Assembly (NCBI RefSeq): GCF_029582805.1
Contig: NZ_JAKKUT010000005.1
Span: forward strand, 1-64,000
DNA length: 64,000 nt
Direction: 5' to 3'
Source of the DNA: Candidatus Synechococcus calcipolaris G9
GTDB taxonomy: Bacteria; Cyanobacteriota; Cyanobacteriia; Thermosynechococcales; Thermosynechococcaceae
Shown piece after piece: positions 20,040 to 28,532 of the stretch. Under the pieces are notes generated by a model. The model made no database searches. It was given only the letters and a program-made list of their open reading frames with translations, and was not told where the DNA came from. The position numbers and the translations under genes were made by a program. Positions within the stretch are counted from its first letter, which is position 1, and the number at the start of each line of letters is the position of its first letter.

Positions 20040-20969
20040 GTGGATTTAACGCAATTATTTCATACCCCCTGCCCTGTCATTGGCGTAGTGCATCTGCTTC
20101 CCCTGCCCACATCTCCCCGTTGGGGCGGGAGTCTCAAGGCCGTCATTGATCGAGCAGAACAGGAAGCCACGGCCTTAGCGTCTGGTGGGGCCCAGGGAAT
20201 TATTATTGAAAATTTTTTTGATGCCCCCTTCACCAAAGATCGGGTAGATGCGGCGGTGGTCAGTGCCATGACCCTGGTGATTCAACGGATTAAACATCTG
20301 GTCACCCTACCCATTGGCATCAATGTATTACGGAATGATGCCCGCAGTGGCCTAGCGATCGCCGCCTGTACGGGAGCCGAATTTATCCGAGTCAATGTGT
20401 TAACGGGGGTGATGGCCACGGATCAGGGCTTGATTGAAGGAGATGCCTACGGCCTACTGCGCTATCGCCGCGAATTGGGTCAAGACATTAAAATTTTTGC
20501 CGATGTCCTCGTTAAACACGCCCGTCCCCTCGGATCCCCCAATTTGACCACTGCGGTACGAGACACCCTGGAGCGAGGATTGGCCGATGCCGTCATTTTG
20601 TCAGGATGGGCCACGGGGCATCCCCCCAGCCAAGAAGACCTGGAGTTGGCCAAACAGGCCGCCAAGGGCAACCCCGTATTGATTGGCAGTGGAGCCAGTT
20701 GGGACAATATTGCAGATCTGGTTCCCTATGCCGATGGGGTGATTGTCGCCAGTTCCCTGAAGCGTCAAGGCCAGGTTGAATACGCCATTGATCCAATTCG
20801 GGTTGCCCGGTTCGTCGAAGCCCTGCACCAAGCCCAAAAGGATATGGCCCAGAGCCAAGAAAAAGAGGTGCATTCACGGCAGCATGGCGGTGACGGCCTG
20901 TCCAAACAGAATGGTTCCCATCCATCCTTGAGTTATAGATCGCCCACGTTGGACCCATCCCTGAAATAA
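20040..20969 (+). CDS. btpA: photosystem I biogenesis protein BtpA
   Basis: BtpA is a thylakoid-associated protein needed for stable accumulation of photosystem I core proteins in Synechocystis; it belongs to a TIM-barrel family found widely in bacteria and archaea. The 309-residue product shows the family opening PVIGVVHLLPLPTSPR, GGAQGIIIENFFDAPF, LPIGINVLRNDA, AEFIRVNVLTGVMATDQG and VLIGSGASWDNI. The C-terminal ~40 residues are hydrophilic and probably disordered. The start is GTG at 20040. Its presence near psaAB and menB fits the photosystem I theme, though it is not in their operon. Confidence 0.93.
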   Translation: MDLTQLFHTPCPVIGVVHLLPLPTSPRWGGSLKAVIDRAEQEATALASGGAQGIIIENFFDAPFTKDRVDAAVVSAMTLVIQRIKHLVTLPIGINVLRNDARSGLAIAACTGAEFIRVNVLTGVMATDQGLIEGDAYGLLRYRRELGQDIKIFADVLVKHARPLGSPNLTTAVRDTLERGLADAVILSGWATGHPPSQEDLELAKQAAKGNPVLIGSGASWDNIADLVPYADGVIVASSLKRQGQVEYAIDPIRVARFVEALHQAQKDMAQSQEKEVHSRQHGGDGLSKQNGSHPSLSYRSPTLDPSLK

Positions 20970-21008
20970 AGATTCATTAAAAAGTCAACCGGATTTGGGA
21001 ATAAATTT

Positions 21009-21043
21009 TTGAGGCGATCGCAAACCTCCGTATAATCATGGAT
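21009..21043 (+). promoter_or_regulatory. psbO promoter
   Basis: TTGAGG (21009-21014), a 16-base spacer that contains a HIP1 octamer, and a perfect TATAAT (21031-21036) form a sigma70-type promoter with predicted start near 21043. The ~100-base leader holds two small hairpins: AGAGA/TCTCT around 21052-21065 and GGTGG/CCACC at 21084-21103. GAGG near 21134 is the ribosome site. Confidence 0.7.
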
Positions 21044-21143
21044 TGAGAGGAGAGACAATTCTCTGCCCCTTCTGGACTCTTCCGGTGGGTACGATTTACC
21101 ACCTTTGACTGCTTAAGAGATGCTTTGACTTCTGAGGTTAACC

Positions 21144-21965
21144 ATGAAATATCGTGTTTTAATAGCGGCTGTACTGGCAGTCTGCCTGGGAATATTTTCC
21201 TGGACATCGCCTGCCCTCGCGGCCCAAACGGCTTTAACCTATGATGACATCGTGGGGACTGGCCTAGCGAATACCTGCCCAACCCTGGACGAGACGGCCC
21301 GTGGCCCCTTGCCACTTGATTCTAGCCAATCCTATGTAATGACGGCGTTATGCCTACAGCCCACCAGTTATCTGGTTAAGGAAGAACCCAAAAATAAGCG
21401 ACAAAAGGCAGAATTTGTTCCCACGAAACTCGTCACCCGTGAGACCACCAGCCTGGATCAAATTCAAGGACAACTAAAAATTAATAGTGACGGCAGTCTC
21501 ACCTTTATTGAAGAAGATGGGATTGACTTCCAGCCGATTACGGTGCAAATGCCGGGTGGGGAACGGATTCCTTTTCTATTCTCTGTTAAAAACTTGGTAG
21601 CAACCACGGGCCCCAATATCACGAGTGTAACCACCTCCACGGATTTTGAGGGGGAGTATAGCGTTCCCTCCTACCGCACCTCCAACTTCTTGGATCCAAA
21701 GGGCCGGGGCTTGACCTCTGGCTATAGCAGTGCGGTGGCCTTGCCCCAAGCCAATGAAAATGAACTGGCCCAGGCTAATGTGAAGCGATTTTCCTTAAGC
21801 AAGGGAAATATTTCCATGAAAATTGCTAAGGTAGATGGCCGCACCGGTGAAATTGCTGGCACCTTTGAAAGTGAACAACTCTCCGACGATGACATGGGGG
21901 CCCATGAAGCCCACGAAGTCAAAATCCAAGGGGTCTTTTACTCCCGCATTGAACCCGCTGTCTAA
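21144..21965 (+). CDS. psbO: photosystem II extrinsic manganese-stabilising protein PsbO
   Basis: PsbO binds the lumenal face of photosystem II and stabilises the Mn4CaO5 cluster. The 273-residue precursor has a Sec-type signal peptide (residues 1 to about 26, ending SPALA) and a mature part starting AQTALTYDDIVGTGLANTCP. Two cysteines at about 45 and 70 form the conserved disulphide. The long beta-barrel sequence with TSTDFEGEYSVPSYRTSNFLDPKGRG and the C-terminal KIQGVFYSRIEPAV is typical. It ends only 19 bases before an ABC ATPase gene with no terminator visible between them. Confidence 0.97.
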   Translation: MKYRVLIAAVLAVCLGIFSWTSPALAAQTALTYDDIVGTGLANTCPTLDETARGPLPLDSSQSYVMTALCLQPTSYLVKEEPKNKRQKAEFVPTKLVTRETTSLDQIQGQLKINSDGSLTFIEEDGIDFQPITVQMPGGERIPFLFSVKNLVATTGPNITSVTTSTDFEGEYSVPSYRTSNFLDPKGRGLTSGYSSAVALPQANENELAQANVKRFSLSKGNISMKIAKVDGRTGEIAGTFESEQLSDDDMGAHEAHEVKIQGVFYSRIEPAV

Positions 21966-21984
21966 CAACGGATAGGAGCTAAAC

Positions 21985-23640
21985 ATGACGGCGACTCTGC
22001 TAGATATTCAGGATCTCAGGGTCGCTTACCCGATTCAACACGGTCTGGCCATCAATTGGGTGGTCGATCGTGTTTCTCTGTCCCTAGGGGCCGGCGATCG
22101 CCTCGGTTTAGTCGGGGAATCAGGCTGTGGTAAGTCCACCCTAGGTCGGGCCATTCTCCGGCTATTACCCCCCGGTAGTCAGGTGGAGGGGGAGATTCGG
22201 GTGGATCAAACCTCCGTCTTGGATTTGCCGCCCCCCGCATTGCAAAAATTTCGCGGTGAAACCATTGGCCTCGTCTTCCAAGACCCAATGACCCGCCTGA
22301 ATCCCCTAATGACGGTTAAGCAGCATTGCTTAGATGTCCTGAATGCCCACTGGCCAAAAACGCCGCGATCGCAAAAAGAGAGCAAAATTCGCGAGACCCT
22401 GGCAGCCGTCAAAATCCCCCAGGAACGATGTCAGCAATATCCCCATGAATTTAGCGGTGGGATGCGTCAGCGGGTGGCGATCGCCCTGGCCCTGTTATTA
22501 GACCCGCGCCTAATCATTGCCGATGAACCGACGACCAGTTTAGATGTCACCATTGCCGCCCAGATTCTGACGGAGTTAACCCGCCTTTGCCAAGAGCGAC
22601 AAATGGGCCTGTTGCTAATTTCCCATGACCTCGCCCTCATTGGCACCTACTGCGATCGCCTGGGGGTGATGTACCAGGGCAAAATTGTGGAAACGGGCCC
22701 GGCCCAAACCATCCTCGATCAGCCGCAACATCCCTACACCCAAAGCCTCCTTGGGGCCGCCCTCCATGTTGATGAGCAATCCCAACCCACCCACCCCCAA
22801 AGTCAAACAACGGATCTGAGACCCATCCTCAAACTAGAGCAACTTCAGCGACACTATACCCTTGATACCAACCCGATTCAGCAATGGTTAGGGGGACAAC
22901 CCCAAGTCATTCGCGCCGTGGATGGGATTGATCTCACCCTGCGATCGGGGGAAACCCTCGGTCTGGTCGGGGAATCCGGTTGTGGTAAAAGTACGCTCTC
23001 CCGCTTAATTTTGCAATTAGTTCGCCCCACCGCCGGTCGGGTTGAATTTCTGGGCCAGGATCTCCGTCAATTGGCCCCTGGCCCGCTACGGGAACAACGT
23101 CGCCATCTGCAAATGGTGTTTCAGGATCCCCATGCCTGTCTCAATCCACGGATGACCGTGGGCCAAAATCTCCGGGAACCCCTACTCATTCATCGCCTGG
23201 CCACTCCCCAGGAGGCGGAGCAACGGGTTCTATCCATGTTGGAGCGGGTGGAGTTGGTTCCCGCCCCAGATTATGCGGCCCGCTATCCCAGGGCCCTATC
23301 CGGGGGACAACGGCAACGGGTGGCCATTGCCCGCGCCCTCATTACCCATCCCCAATTAGTGGTGTGTGATGAACCCGTGAGTATGCTAGATGCCCATATT
23401 CAAACCCAGATTTTGCAACTCATGCAGGACTTAAAAACCGAATTTGAGCTAACCTACCTGTTTATTACCCATGACTTAGCGGTGGCACGCTTCTTTTGCG
23501 ATCGCATTGCGGTGATGTATGCCGGCAAGATTGTCGAAATGGGCCCCACCGAAGAAATTTATCGCCAACCCCAGCACAACTATACCCGCACTCTATTGGC
23601 AGCGGCTCCCTTACTACAGCGGCAGCAGCCCCGTCTTTGA
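21985..23640 (+). CDS. fused tandem ABC transporter ATP-binding protein, peptide/nickel type
   Basis: One 551-residue chain carries two complete ABC ATPase domains of the oligopeptide/dipeptide uptake family. Domain 1 has Walker A GESGCGKST (about 43-51), signature FSGGMRQR and Walker B LIIADEPT. Domain 2 repeats GESGCGKST near 330, LSGGQRQR and VVCDEPVS. Each is followed by the family tail YxQPQHxYT. Domain 2 has Ser in place of the usual Thr after DEP(V). No permease or binding protein genes are adjacent, so the transporter partners and substrate are unknown. An AGGAG ribosome site precedes the ATG. Confidence 0.9.
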   Translation: MTATLLDIQDLRVAYPIQHGLAINWVVDRVSLSLGAGDRLGLVGESGCGKSTLGRAILRLLPPGSQVEGEIRVDQTSVLDLPPPALQKFRGETIGLVFQDPMTRLNPLMTVKQHCLDVLNAHWPKTPRSQKESKIRETLAAVKIPQERCQQYPHEFSGGMRQRVAIALALLLDPRLIIADEPTTSLDVTIAAQILTELTRLCQERQMGLLLISHDLALIGTYCDRLGVMYQGKIVETGPAQTILDQPQHPYTQSLLGAALHVDEQSQPTHPQSQTTDLRPILKLEQLQRHYTLDTNPIQQWLGGQPQVIRAVDGIDLTLRSGETLGLVGESGCGKSTLSRLILQLVRPTAGRVEFLGQDLRQLAPGPLREQRRHLQMVFQDPHACLNPRMTVGQNLREPLLIHRLATPQEAEQRVLSMLERVELVPAPDYAARYPRALSGGQRQRVAIARALITHPQLVVCDEPVSMLDAHIQTQILQLMQDLKTEFELTYLFITHDLAVARFFCDRIAVMYAGKIVEMGPTEEIYRQPQHNYTRTLLAAAPLLQRQQPRL

Positions 23641-23739
23641 TAGTGAGGCCATGGTCTATCATTTTCTAGAGCATTGTCCAGATGGCAAAGCCTAAATCCC
23701 TGTGGCACACTAGGGGAGGCAATCCGAACCCCAGTAAGC

Positions 23740-24960
23740 ATGACCGACTCGGTTAAATCTAGCTCCACACTGACCTTTTCCTGGGTGAAGCATATTGGCG
23801 ATCTGCCGCAGTCCGACTGGGATGCCCTGGCCCTACCCCTGAAAACCCCCTTTCTGGAATGGGAATGGCTCCATCAGCTAGAGGTTTCCGGGAGTGCAAT
23901 TCCCCAGGCGGGTTGGCTCCCCCAGCATTTAGTGGCCTGGCGGCAGGAGCGGGGTTCAAACCAAAAACGATTGGTGGCGGCAGCCCCCCTCTACGTTAAG
24001 GGCCATAGTCAAGGGGAATTTGTCTTTGATCATCAATGGGCAGAGTTGGCCCATCGCCTCGGTCTGCGCTACTATCCCAAACTGCTGGGCATGACTCCCT
24101 TTACCCCCGTGGAAGGCTATCGCTTCTTAATTGCCGAGGGGGAAGATGAGGCGGCCCTCACCCTGCAAATGCTCCAGGTGATTGATCAATTTTGCGATCG
24201 CCAGGGACTTTCCGGTTGTCATTTTCTCTACGTGGATCCCCAATGGCGGCCCCTAGCGGAGGCGGGGGGATATTTCCCGTGGCTGCACCATAGCTATATC
24301 TGGACGAATCAAAATTACCGCACCTTTGATGACTACTTGCAAGGATTTAATGCCAATCAACGCCGCAATATTAAACGGGAACGGAAGGCTGTGGCGAAGT
24401 CGGGTCTGGAGATGCGGGTTCACCAAGGAACTGAGATTAGCCATCACCTATTGAGCCAGATGTATCACTTCTATGGGGATACCTGCGATAAATTTGGTTG
24501 GTGGGGGAGTAAATATTTAACCCGTGGTTTTTTTGAGTCCCTTTACGGAGCTTACCGCGATCGCTTGGTGTTAGTGGCAGCCTATCCCCAGGGGGAAACC
24601 CATCGTCCCTACGGCATGTCTTTTTGCATTACCAAGGGCGATCGCCTTTATGGCCGCTATTGGGGCAGTTTACAGGAAATTGATTGCCTTCATTTTGAAG
24701 CCTGTTACTATCAACCCATTGAATGGGCCATTGACCAGGGAATTCAAGTCTTTGATCCAGGGGCCGGTGGTCGTCACAAAAAACGGCGCGGATTTCCAGC
24801 TACGCCCAACCATAGTTTGCACCGCCTCTACGACCCTCGGTTAAGCCAAATTCTCGATCACCATATTGATGATATAAATAGCCAGGAACAGATCATAATT
24901 GCGGCAATCAATGCCGATTTACCCTTTCGGCAAATTCCGCAAACAGCGGCGGATAAGTAA
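23740..24960 (+). CDS. GNAT/FemAB-like acyltransferase, COG3146 (DUF482) family
   Basis: A protein of about 406 residues resembling the family described as peptidoglycan-biosynthesis/recognition or DUF482. Characteristic pieces are FLEWEWLHQLE, NANQRRNIKRERK, MYHFYGDTCDKFGWWGSKYL, RLYGRYWG, HFEACYYQPIEWAI and FDPGAGGRHKKRRGF. The fold is a GNAT-like acyltransferase related to FemAB; the substrate is not known. ATG 23740 (MTDSVKSS) is preferred because the longer frame from 23674 begins with TTG and a low-complexity lead. It lies about 50 bases before lepB, in the same direction. Confidence 0.8.
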   Translation: MTDSVKSSSTLTFSWVKHIGDLPQSDWDALALPLKTPFLEWEWLHQLEVSGSAIPQAGWLPQHLVAWRQERGSNQKRLVAAAPLYVKGHSQGEFVFDHQWAELAHRLGLRYYPKLLGMTPFTPVEGYRFLIAEGEDEAALTLQMLQVIDQFCDRQGLSGCHFLYVDPQWRPLAEAGGYFPWLHHSYIWTNQNYRTFDDYLQGFNANQRRNIKRERKAVAKSGLEMRVHQGTEISHHLLSQMYHFYGDTCDKFGWWGSKYLTRGFFESLYGAYRDRLVLVAAYPQGETHRPYGMSFCITKGDRLYGRYWGSLQEIDCLHFEACYYQPIEWAIDQGIQVFDPGAGGRHKKRRGFPATPNHSLHRLYDPRLSQILDHHIDDINSQEQIIIAAINADLPFRQIPQTAADK

Positions 24961-25009
24961 ACCACGTTATGATTCAGTATGATTATTAGCCTTTGTTGGA
25001 ATGTGTCCT

Positions 25010-25684
25010 ATGTCTGATGGTGGTCTCAAGCCCAGTGAATCCCCGGAATCCACTCCCCTCAGTTCTCCACCGGCAGAGCACCAGGACGTATGGTGGCTGG
25101 AAATTCTCAAAACCCTGGGATTAGCTGCCATTTTAGCCTTTGGCATCCGCACCTTTATTGCAGAAGCCCGCTATATTCCCTCTGGCTCCATGGAACGTAC
25201 CTTGGAAATTAACGATCGCCTGATTATTGAAAAAATTGGCTATCGCTTCAACCCTCCCCAGCGGGGGGATATTATTGTCTTTAATCCGACCCCGGCCCTG
25301 ATGGAGGTGGGATTTCGAGATGCCTTTATTAAACGAGTAGTGGGATTACCCGGCGATCGGGTGGCCATTCGCGAAGGGCGGGTCTTTATTAATGATCAAC
25401 CCCTAGATGAACCCTATTTAGACCCCGCCACCTTTACCGGCATTGATAGTTGCGCCGGAACCCAACCCTACCTGGATCGGCCCCAGACCATTCCTGAGGA
25501 TAGCTACTTGGTGCTGGGGGATAACCGCAGTAATAGTTACGATGGTCGCTGCTGGGGAATTGTCCCCCGCAATTATATTATTGGCCGCGCCGCTATTCGA
25601 TTTTGGCCCAACGATCGCTGGGGTTTGATTACCAATGAACTCCCCCATGAACTCCGTGAGTCCCATTCCCCTGAGGGCAATTAA
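25010..25684 (+). CDS. lepB: signal peptidase I
   Basis: Signal peptidase I cleaves signal peptides from secreted and thylakoid-lumen proteins. One transmembrane segment (LGLAAILAFGIRTFI) precedes the catalytic Ser in YIPSGSMERT; the catalytic Lys is in FIKRVVGLPGD; boxes D and E read GDNRSNSYDGR and GRAAIRFWP. The length of about 224 residues is normal. ATGs at 25001 and 25010 are both possible. The gene ends three bases before the next coding region. Confidence 0.95.
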   Translation: MSDGGLKPSESPESTPLSSPPAEHQDVWWLEILKTLGLAAILAFGIRTFIAEARYIPSGSMERTLEINDRLIIEKIGYRFNPPQRGDIIVFNPTPALMEVGFRDAFIKRVVGLPGDRVAIREGRVFINDQPLDEPYLDPATFTGIDSCAGTQPYLDRPQTIPEDSYLVLGDNRSNSYDGRCWGIVPRNYIIGRAAIRFWPNDRWGLITNELPHELRESHSPEGN

Positions 25685-25687
25685 TCC

Positions 25688-27508
25688 TTGCCGGTTTCAA
25701 CGATCACCACCATTAAAACCGATGTCCTCGTTGTTGGTGGCGGTACTGGGGGTGTGGCCGCAGCCCTACAGTCGGCCCAAATGGGGGCTAAAACCATCCT
25801 GGTGAGTGAATTTCCCTGGTTGGGGGGGATGCTAACCAGTGCCGGGGTCGCCGCTCCCGATGGCCATGAATTACGGGCCTGGCAAACGGGCCTGTGGGGG
25901 GAATTTTTACGGGCCCTAGAACGGGCCCAACCTGGGGGACTGGATCATTCCTGGGTGAGTTTTTTTAGTTATGATCCTGCTGTTGGTGCCCAAATCTTTG
26001 CCGACTGGGTACACAATGAGACCCATTTGCAATGGATCCCTGGCCAGATTCCCCGGCAGGTACTACGCCAGGGAGATCGCATTGGGGGGGTTGTCTTTGA
26101 TGAGATTCAGATCCAAGCCCAGATTACCCTAGATGGCACGGAACTAGGGGATCTCCTAGCCTTGGCGGATATTCCCCATCGTTGGGGCTGGGAATGGCAA
26201 TCAGCATTTCAGGAACCCAGTGCCCCCATTGGCCCCAATCACATCACCCAAACCTATCCCGTCCAGGCCCCCACCTGGGTGGTGATTCTCCAAGACTATA
26301 ATTCCCAAAATGGGGGTTCTCAGGAAGTGGCACCGGAAATTCCACCGTCGCCCCTGTGGGATGAACAAAAATTTAAGGGGGCTTGGGATGCCTATGGCCC
26401 AGAACAGTTTATGAACTATGGTCGCTTGCCCGGCGATCGCTTTATGATCAATTGGCCCCACCAAGGCAATGACTACGGCCAGGATTTAGATCGCCTCGTG
26501 GAATCCCCGCAAAAACGTCGGGAATTTTTCCAAGAAGCCCGTTGGCATAGTCAGGATTTTGCCCGCTACATTCAAATCCAATTGGGGCAAACTCAACTGG
26601 GGCGACGCTATGGCTTGGCCACTGGGGTGTTTCCAACTGGCTCTGGGGATATTGGCGGCGGTGCCTTTGCCCTCCATCCCTATTTTCGGGAAAGTCGGCG
26701 GCTTATTGGTGTGACCACCCTGACGGAGTGGGATATTTTGCCCCAGGAGACGGGCCGCATTGCCCCCCTACCCAGGGATGAGATGGGTCAATACACGGGT
26801 GTGGCGATCGCCAACTACGCCAACGACCATCACTATCCAGGGTTTGATTTTAAGCTGGCCCCTAAATCCATTCGTTGGGGGGGACGCTGGACGGGAACCC
26901 CCTTTGTGATTCCCCATACCTGTTTAATTCCCGCCGGAATTGAAGGGTTTCTGGTGTGCGACAAAAATATTTCCGTATCCCACATTGCCAATGGAGCCAC
27001 ACGGCTGCAACCGGCGGTCTTAGGGATTGGCCAGGCTGCCGGCCTCTTGGCCGCAATAGCGGTGTTAAACAACCAGTCCGTCCATGACGTGCCAGTGCAG
27101 GCCCTGCAACGCCAACTAATCCAAACTTGCCAACAAACCATTTTTCCCTTTTTCAATCTCACCCCCAGTCATCCCCAGTGGCGATCGCAGCAGGAATTTT
27201 ATCTGAATGGGTTTGCAAACCTAGAGATTCCCCTTTCCGGCGATATTCCCCTCCAGGAAGCGGATGAACCACCAGCCGATCCTTGCCTAGGTGAATTTTC
27301 CGGTCGATTTTGCCGCAAAGCGACCCAGGACTATTACCTGGAAACTGGGAACCTAGAAACAGAGAAACAACCATGGCAACTTGTTACTCTGCGACCGGAT
27401 GTGGATATTGAGTTAAGTACCCTGAGAGATGGCAGGATGATCACCCTAAAGGGCATTGCCAATCCCTCAGGAAACTGGATCCGGGTTGAATTAATTTTGA
27501 AAAAATAA
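25688..27508 (+). CDS. FAD-dependent oxidoreductase (FAD_oxidored type)
   Basis: A 606-residue flavoprotein. The N-terminus has the dinucleotide-binding VLVVGGGTGGVAAALQSAQMGAK (13-35) and WLGGMLTSAGVAAPDG; a C-terminal cap has VCDKNISVSHIANGATRLQP and GIGQAAGLLAAIAV, which place it in the family containing many bacterial proteins annotated only as FAD-dependent oxidoreductases. No substrate can be assigned. Start is TTG at 25688, directly behind lepB, suggesting cotranscription. Confidence 0.82.
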   Translation: MPVSTITTIKTDVLVVGGGTGGVAAALQSAQMGAKTILVSEFPWLGGMLTSAGVAAPDGHELRAWQTGLWGEFLRALERAQPGGLDHSWVSFFSYDPAVGAQIFADWVHNETHLQWIPGQIPRQVLRQGDRIGGVVFDEIQIQAQITLDGTELGDLLALADIPHRWGWEWQSAFQEPSAPIGPNHITQTYPVQAPTWVVILQDYNSQNGGSQEVAPEIPPSPLWDEQKFKGAWDAYGPEQFMNYGRLPGDRFMINWPHQGNDYGQDLDRLVESPQKRREFFQEARWHSQDFARYIQIQLGQTQLGRRYGLATGVFPTGSGDIGGGAFALHPYFRESRRLIGVTTLTEWDILPQETGRIAPLPRDEMGQYTGVAIANYANDHHYPGFDFKLAPKSIRWGGRWTGTPFVIPHTCLIPAGIEGFLVCDKNISVSHIANGATRLQPAVLGIGQAAGLLAAIAVLNNQSVHDVPVQALQRQLIQTCQQTIFPFFNLTPSHPQWRSQQEFYLNGFANLEIPLSGDIPLQEADEPPADPCLGEFSGRFCRKATQDYYLETGNLETEKQPWQLVTLRPDVDIELSTLRDGRMITLKGIANPSGNWIRVELILKK

Positions 27509-27511
27509 CTA

Positions 27512-27676
27512 TTAGCAGCAGCCACAACCTTGATGACCACAGGATTCTTTGTTGGGATGCCCTTTCCCACAGGCTTCAGAACAGTAGGCTTTGCCCTCTA
27601 CCATCACCGCCTCTGAGATCGTGACAATGCAGAGACAATCGGGACAGGCACATTTCATTTGCGTTACGGTGGCCAT
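27512..27676 (-). CDS. smtA: SmtA-type metallothionein
   Basis: This 54-residue protein binds Zn/Cd through cysteine thiolates and two histidines, buffering and detoxifying metal in the cytoplasm. It begins MATVTQMKCACPDCLCIV and ends with CGHQGCGCC. Cysteines are at 9, 11, 14, 16, 32, 36, 46, 51, 53 and 54, and His at 40 and 48. The pattern aligns with Synechococcus PCC 7942 SmtA (nine Cys; His40 and His49), with an extra Cys replacing the penultimate His of that protein. GAGG lies about ten bases before the ATG at 27676. The gene is divergent from smtB and shares its operator. Confidence 0.93.
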   Translation of the reverse strand: MATVTQMKCACPDCLCIVTISEAVMVEGKAYCSEACGKGHPNKESCGHQGCGCC

Positions 27677-27737
27677 GGGTTTAACCTCAATTTAACAGTG
27701 AATGATTTTGGGGAGTTACTCCCTTTGCTCTATTGTC

Positions 27738-27767
27738 ATAATACTTGAACAACTATTCAGATGTCAA
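27738..27767 (-). promoter_or_regulatory. smtA promoter with embedded SmtB operator
   Basis: On the minus strand, TTGACA (complement of 27762-27767) and TATTAT (complement of 27738-27743) are 18 bases apart, a near-consensus sigma70 promoter reading toward smtA. The spacer holds TGAACAACTATTCA on the plus strand (27746-27759), which matches the TGAA-N6-TTCA core of the PCC 7942 smt operator. The -35 box overlaps the smtB start codon, so SmtB bound here would block smtA transcription and could also affect its own gene. Confidence 0.75.
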
Positions 27768-28162
27768 TATCCAAACCTGTGCCCTCGTCACCCCCATCTC
27801 CTGAAAATCTTGATAATGATCTGAAGCACCCCCTAAATCCAGATGTCGGCCTGGGTCTTGGGGCTAATGTGTTACCCACAGAGAAAGCCCAGCGGATGGC
27901 TGAATTTTTTGGACTTTTAGCGGATCCCAATCGACTCCGCATTCTTTCGGTTTTGGCCCGCAATGAATTATGTGTGGGGGACTTAGCGATCGCCCTGGGT
28001 ATGAGTGAGTCAGCGGTATCCCACCAACTCCGCACCCTGAAAAGTTTGCGCCTAGTAAATTACCGTCGCCAGGGCCGTCATATTTTCTATCAACTCCTAG
28101 ACCACCACGTTCTCGCCCTCTACCAATCCGTAGCGGAACACCTAGATGAAATTGAGGAGTAG
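27761..28162 (+). CDS. smtB: SmtB, ArsR/SmtB-family zinc-responsive repressor
   Basis: SmtB represses smtA and releases DNA on binding Zn. The 133-residue protein has a winged-helix core with [21 protein letters not shown] and the recognition helix [18 protein letters not shown]. The alpha5 metal-site residues are present: DHH near 112-114 and H-x2-E in EHLDEIEE. The N-terminal ~40 residues are Pro-rich and lack the Cys found in some homologues, so metal sensing probably relies on the alpha5 site. ATG 27761 has no ribosome site because the operator occupies that space; leaderless or inefficient initiation is possible. Confidence 0.92.
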   Translation: MSISKPVPSSPPSPENLDNDLKHPLNPDVGLGLGANVLPTEKAQRMAEFFGLLADPNRLRILSVLARNELCVGDLAIALGMSESAVSHQLRTLKSLRLVNYRRQGRHIFYQLLDHHVLALYQSVAEHLDEIEE

Positions 28163-28182
28163 GGCGATCGCCGGCAAATCAA

Positions 28183-28488
28183 TTACTCCTGATCTAAAAG
28201 CTCCTTCTTGGCCTCCGCTGGAGTAAGGAGTTGGCCATCCACTTCAATGAGCAACACATCCTCAGAATTATTGATGGTGTTTTCAATGGAGGGGTTGATG
28301 ACATTGGCCTGATTTTGCTGATTAAAGCGCATTTGCTCCTGCAAGAGTTGATCACCGCGGCCAAATCCCATGCCACTGGTGGGTAGCACCGGGTTAAAAA
28401 TGGGTGGAAATGGGGTAGCGATCGCCGTCAATGTTGCCGGGCCAGCAAACAACCCTAGGGCAATGGCCAGAGATGGAACAGCTTTCAT
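28183..28488 (-). CDS. small secreted protein of unknown function
   Basis: A 101-residue product with a probable signal peptide (MKAVPSLAIALGLFAGPATLTAIA). The mature part contains GMGFGRGDQLLQEQMRFNQQNQANV and ends DGQLLTPAEAKKELLDQE. I do not recognise a family. It runs opposite to smtB and lies head to head with ggt, leaving a 44-base divergent gap. Confidence 0.65.
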   Translation of the reverse strand: MKAVPSLAIALGLFAGPATLTAIATPFPPIFNPVLPTSGMGFGRGDQLLQEQMRFNQQNQANVINPSIENTINNSEDVLLIEVDGQLLTPAEAKKELLDQE

Positions 28489-28532
28489 AATAAATTCCGA
28501 ACTCTATACTTACCATTGTAGGAGACGCAAAT

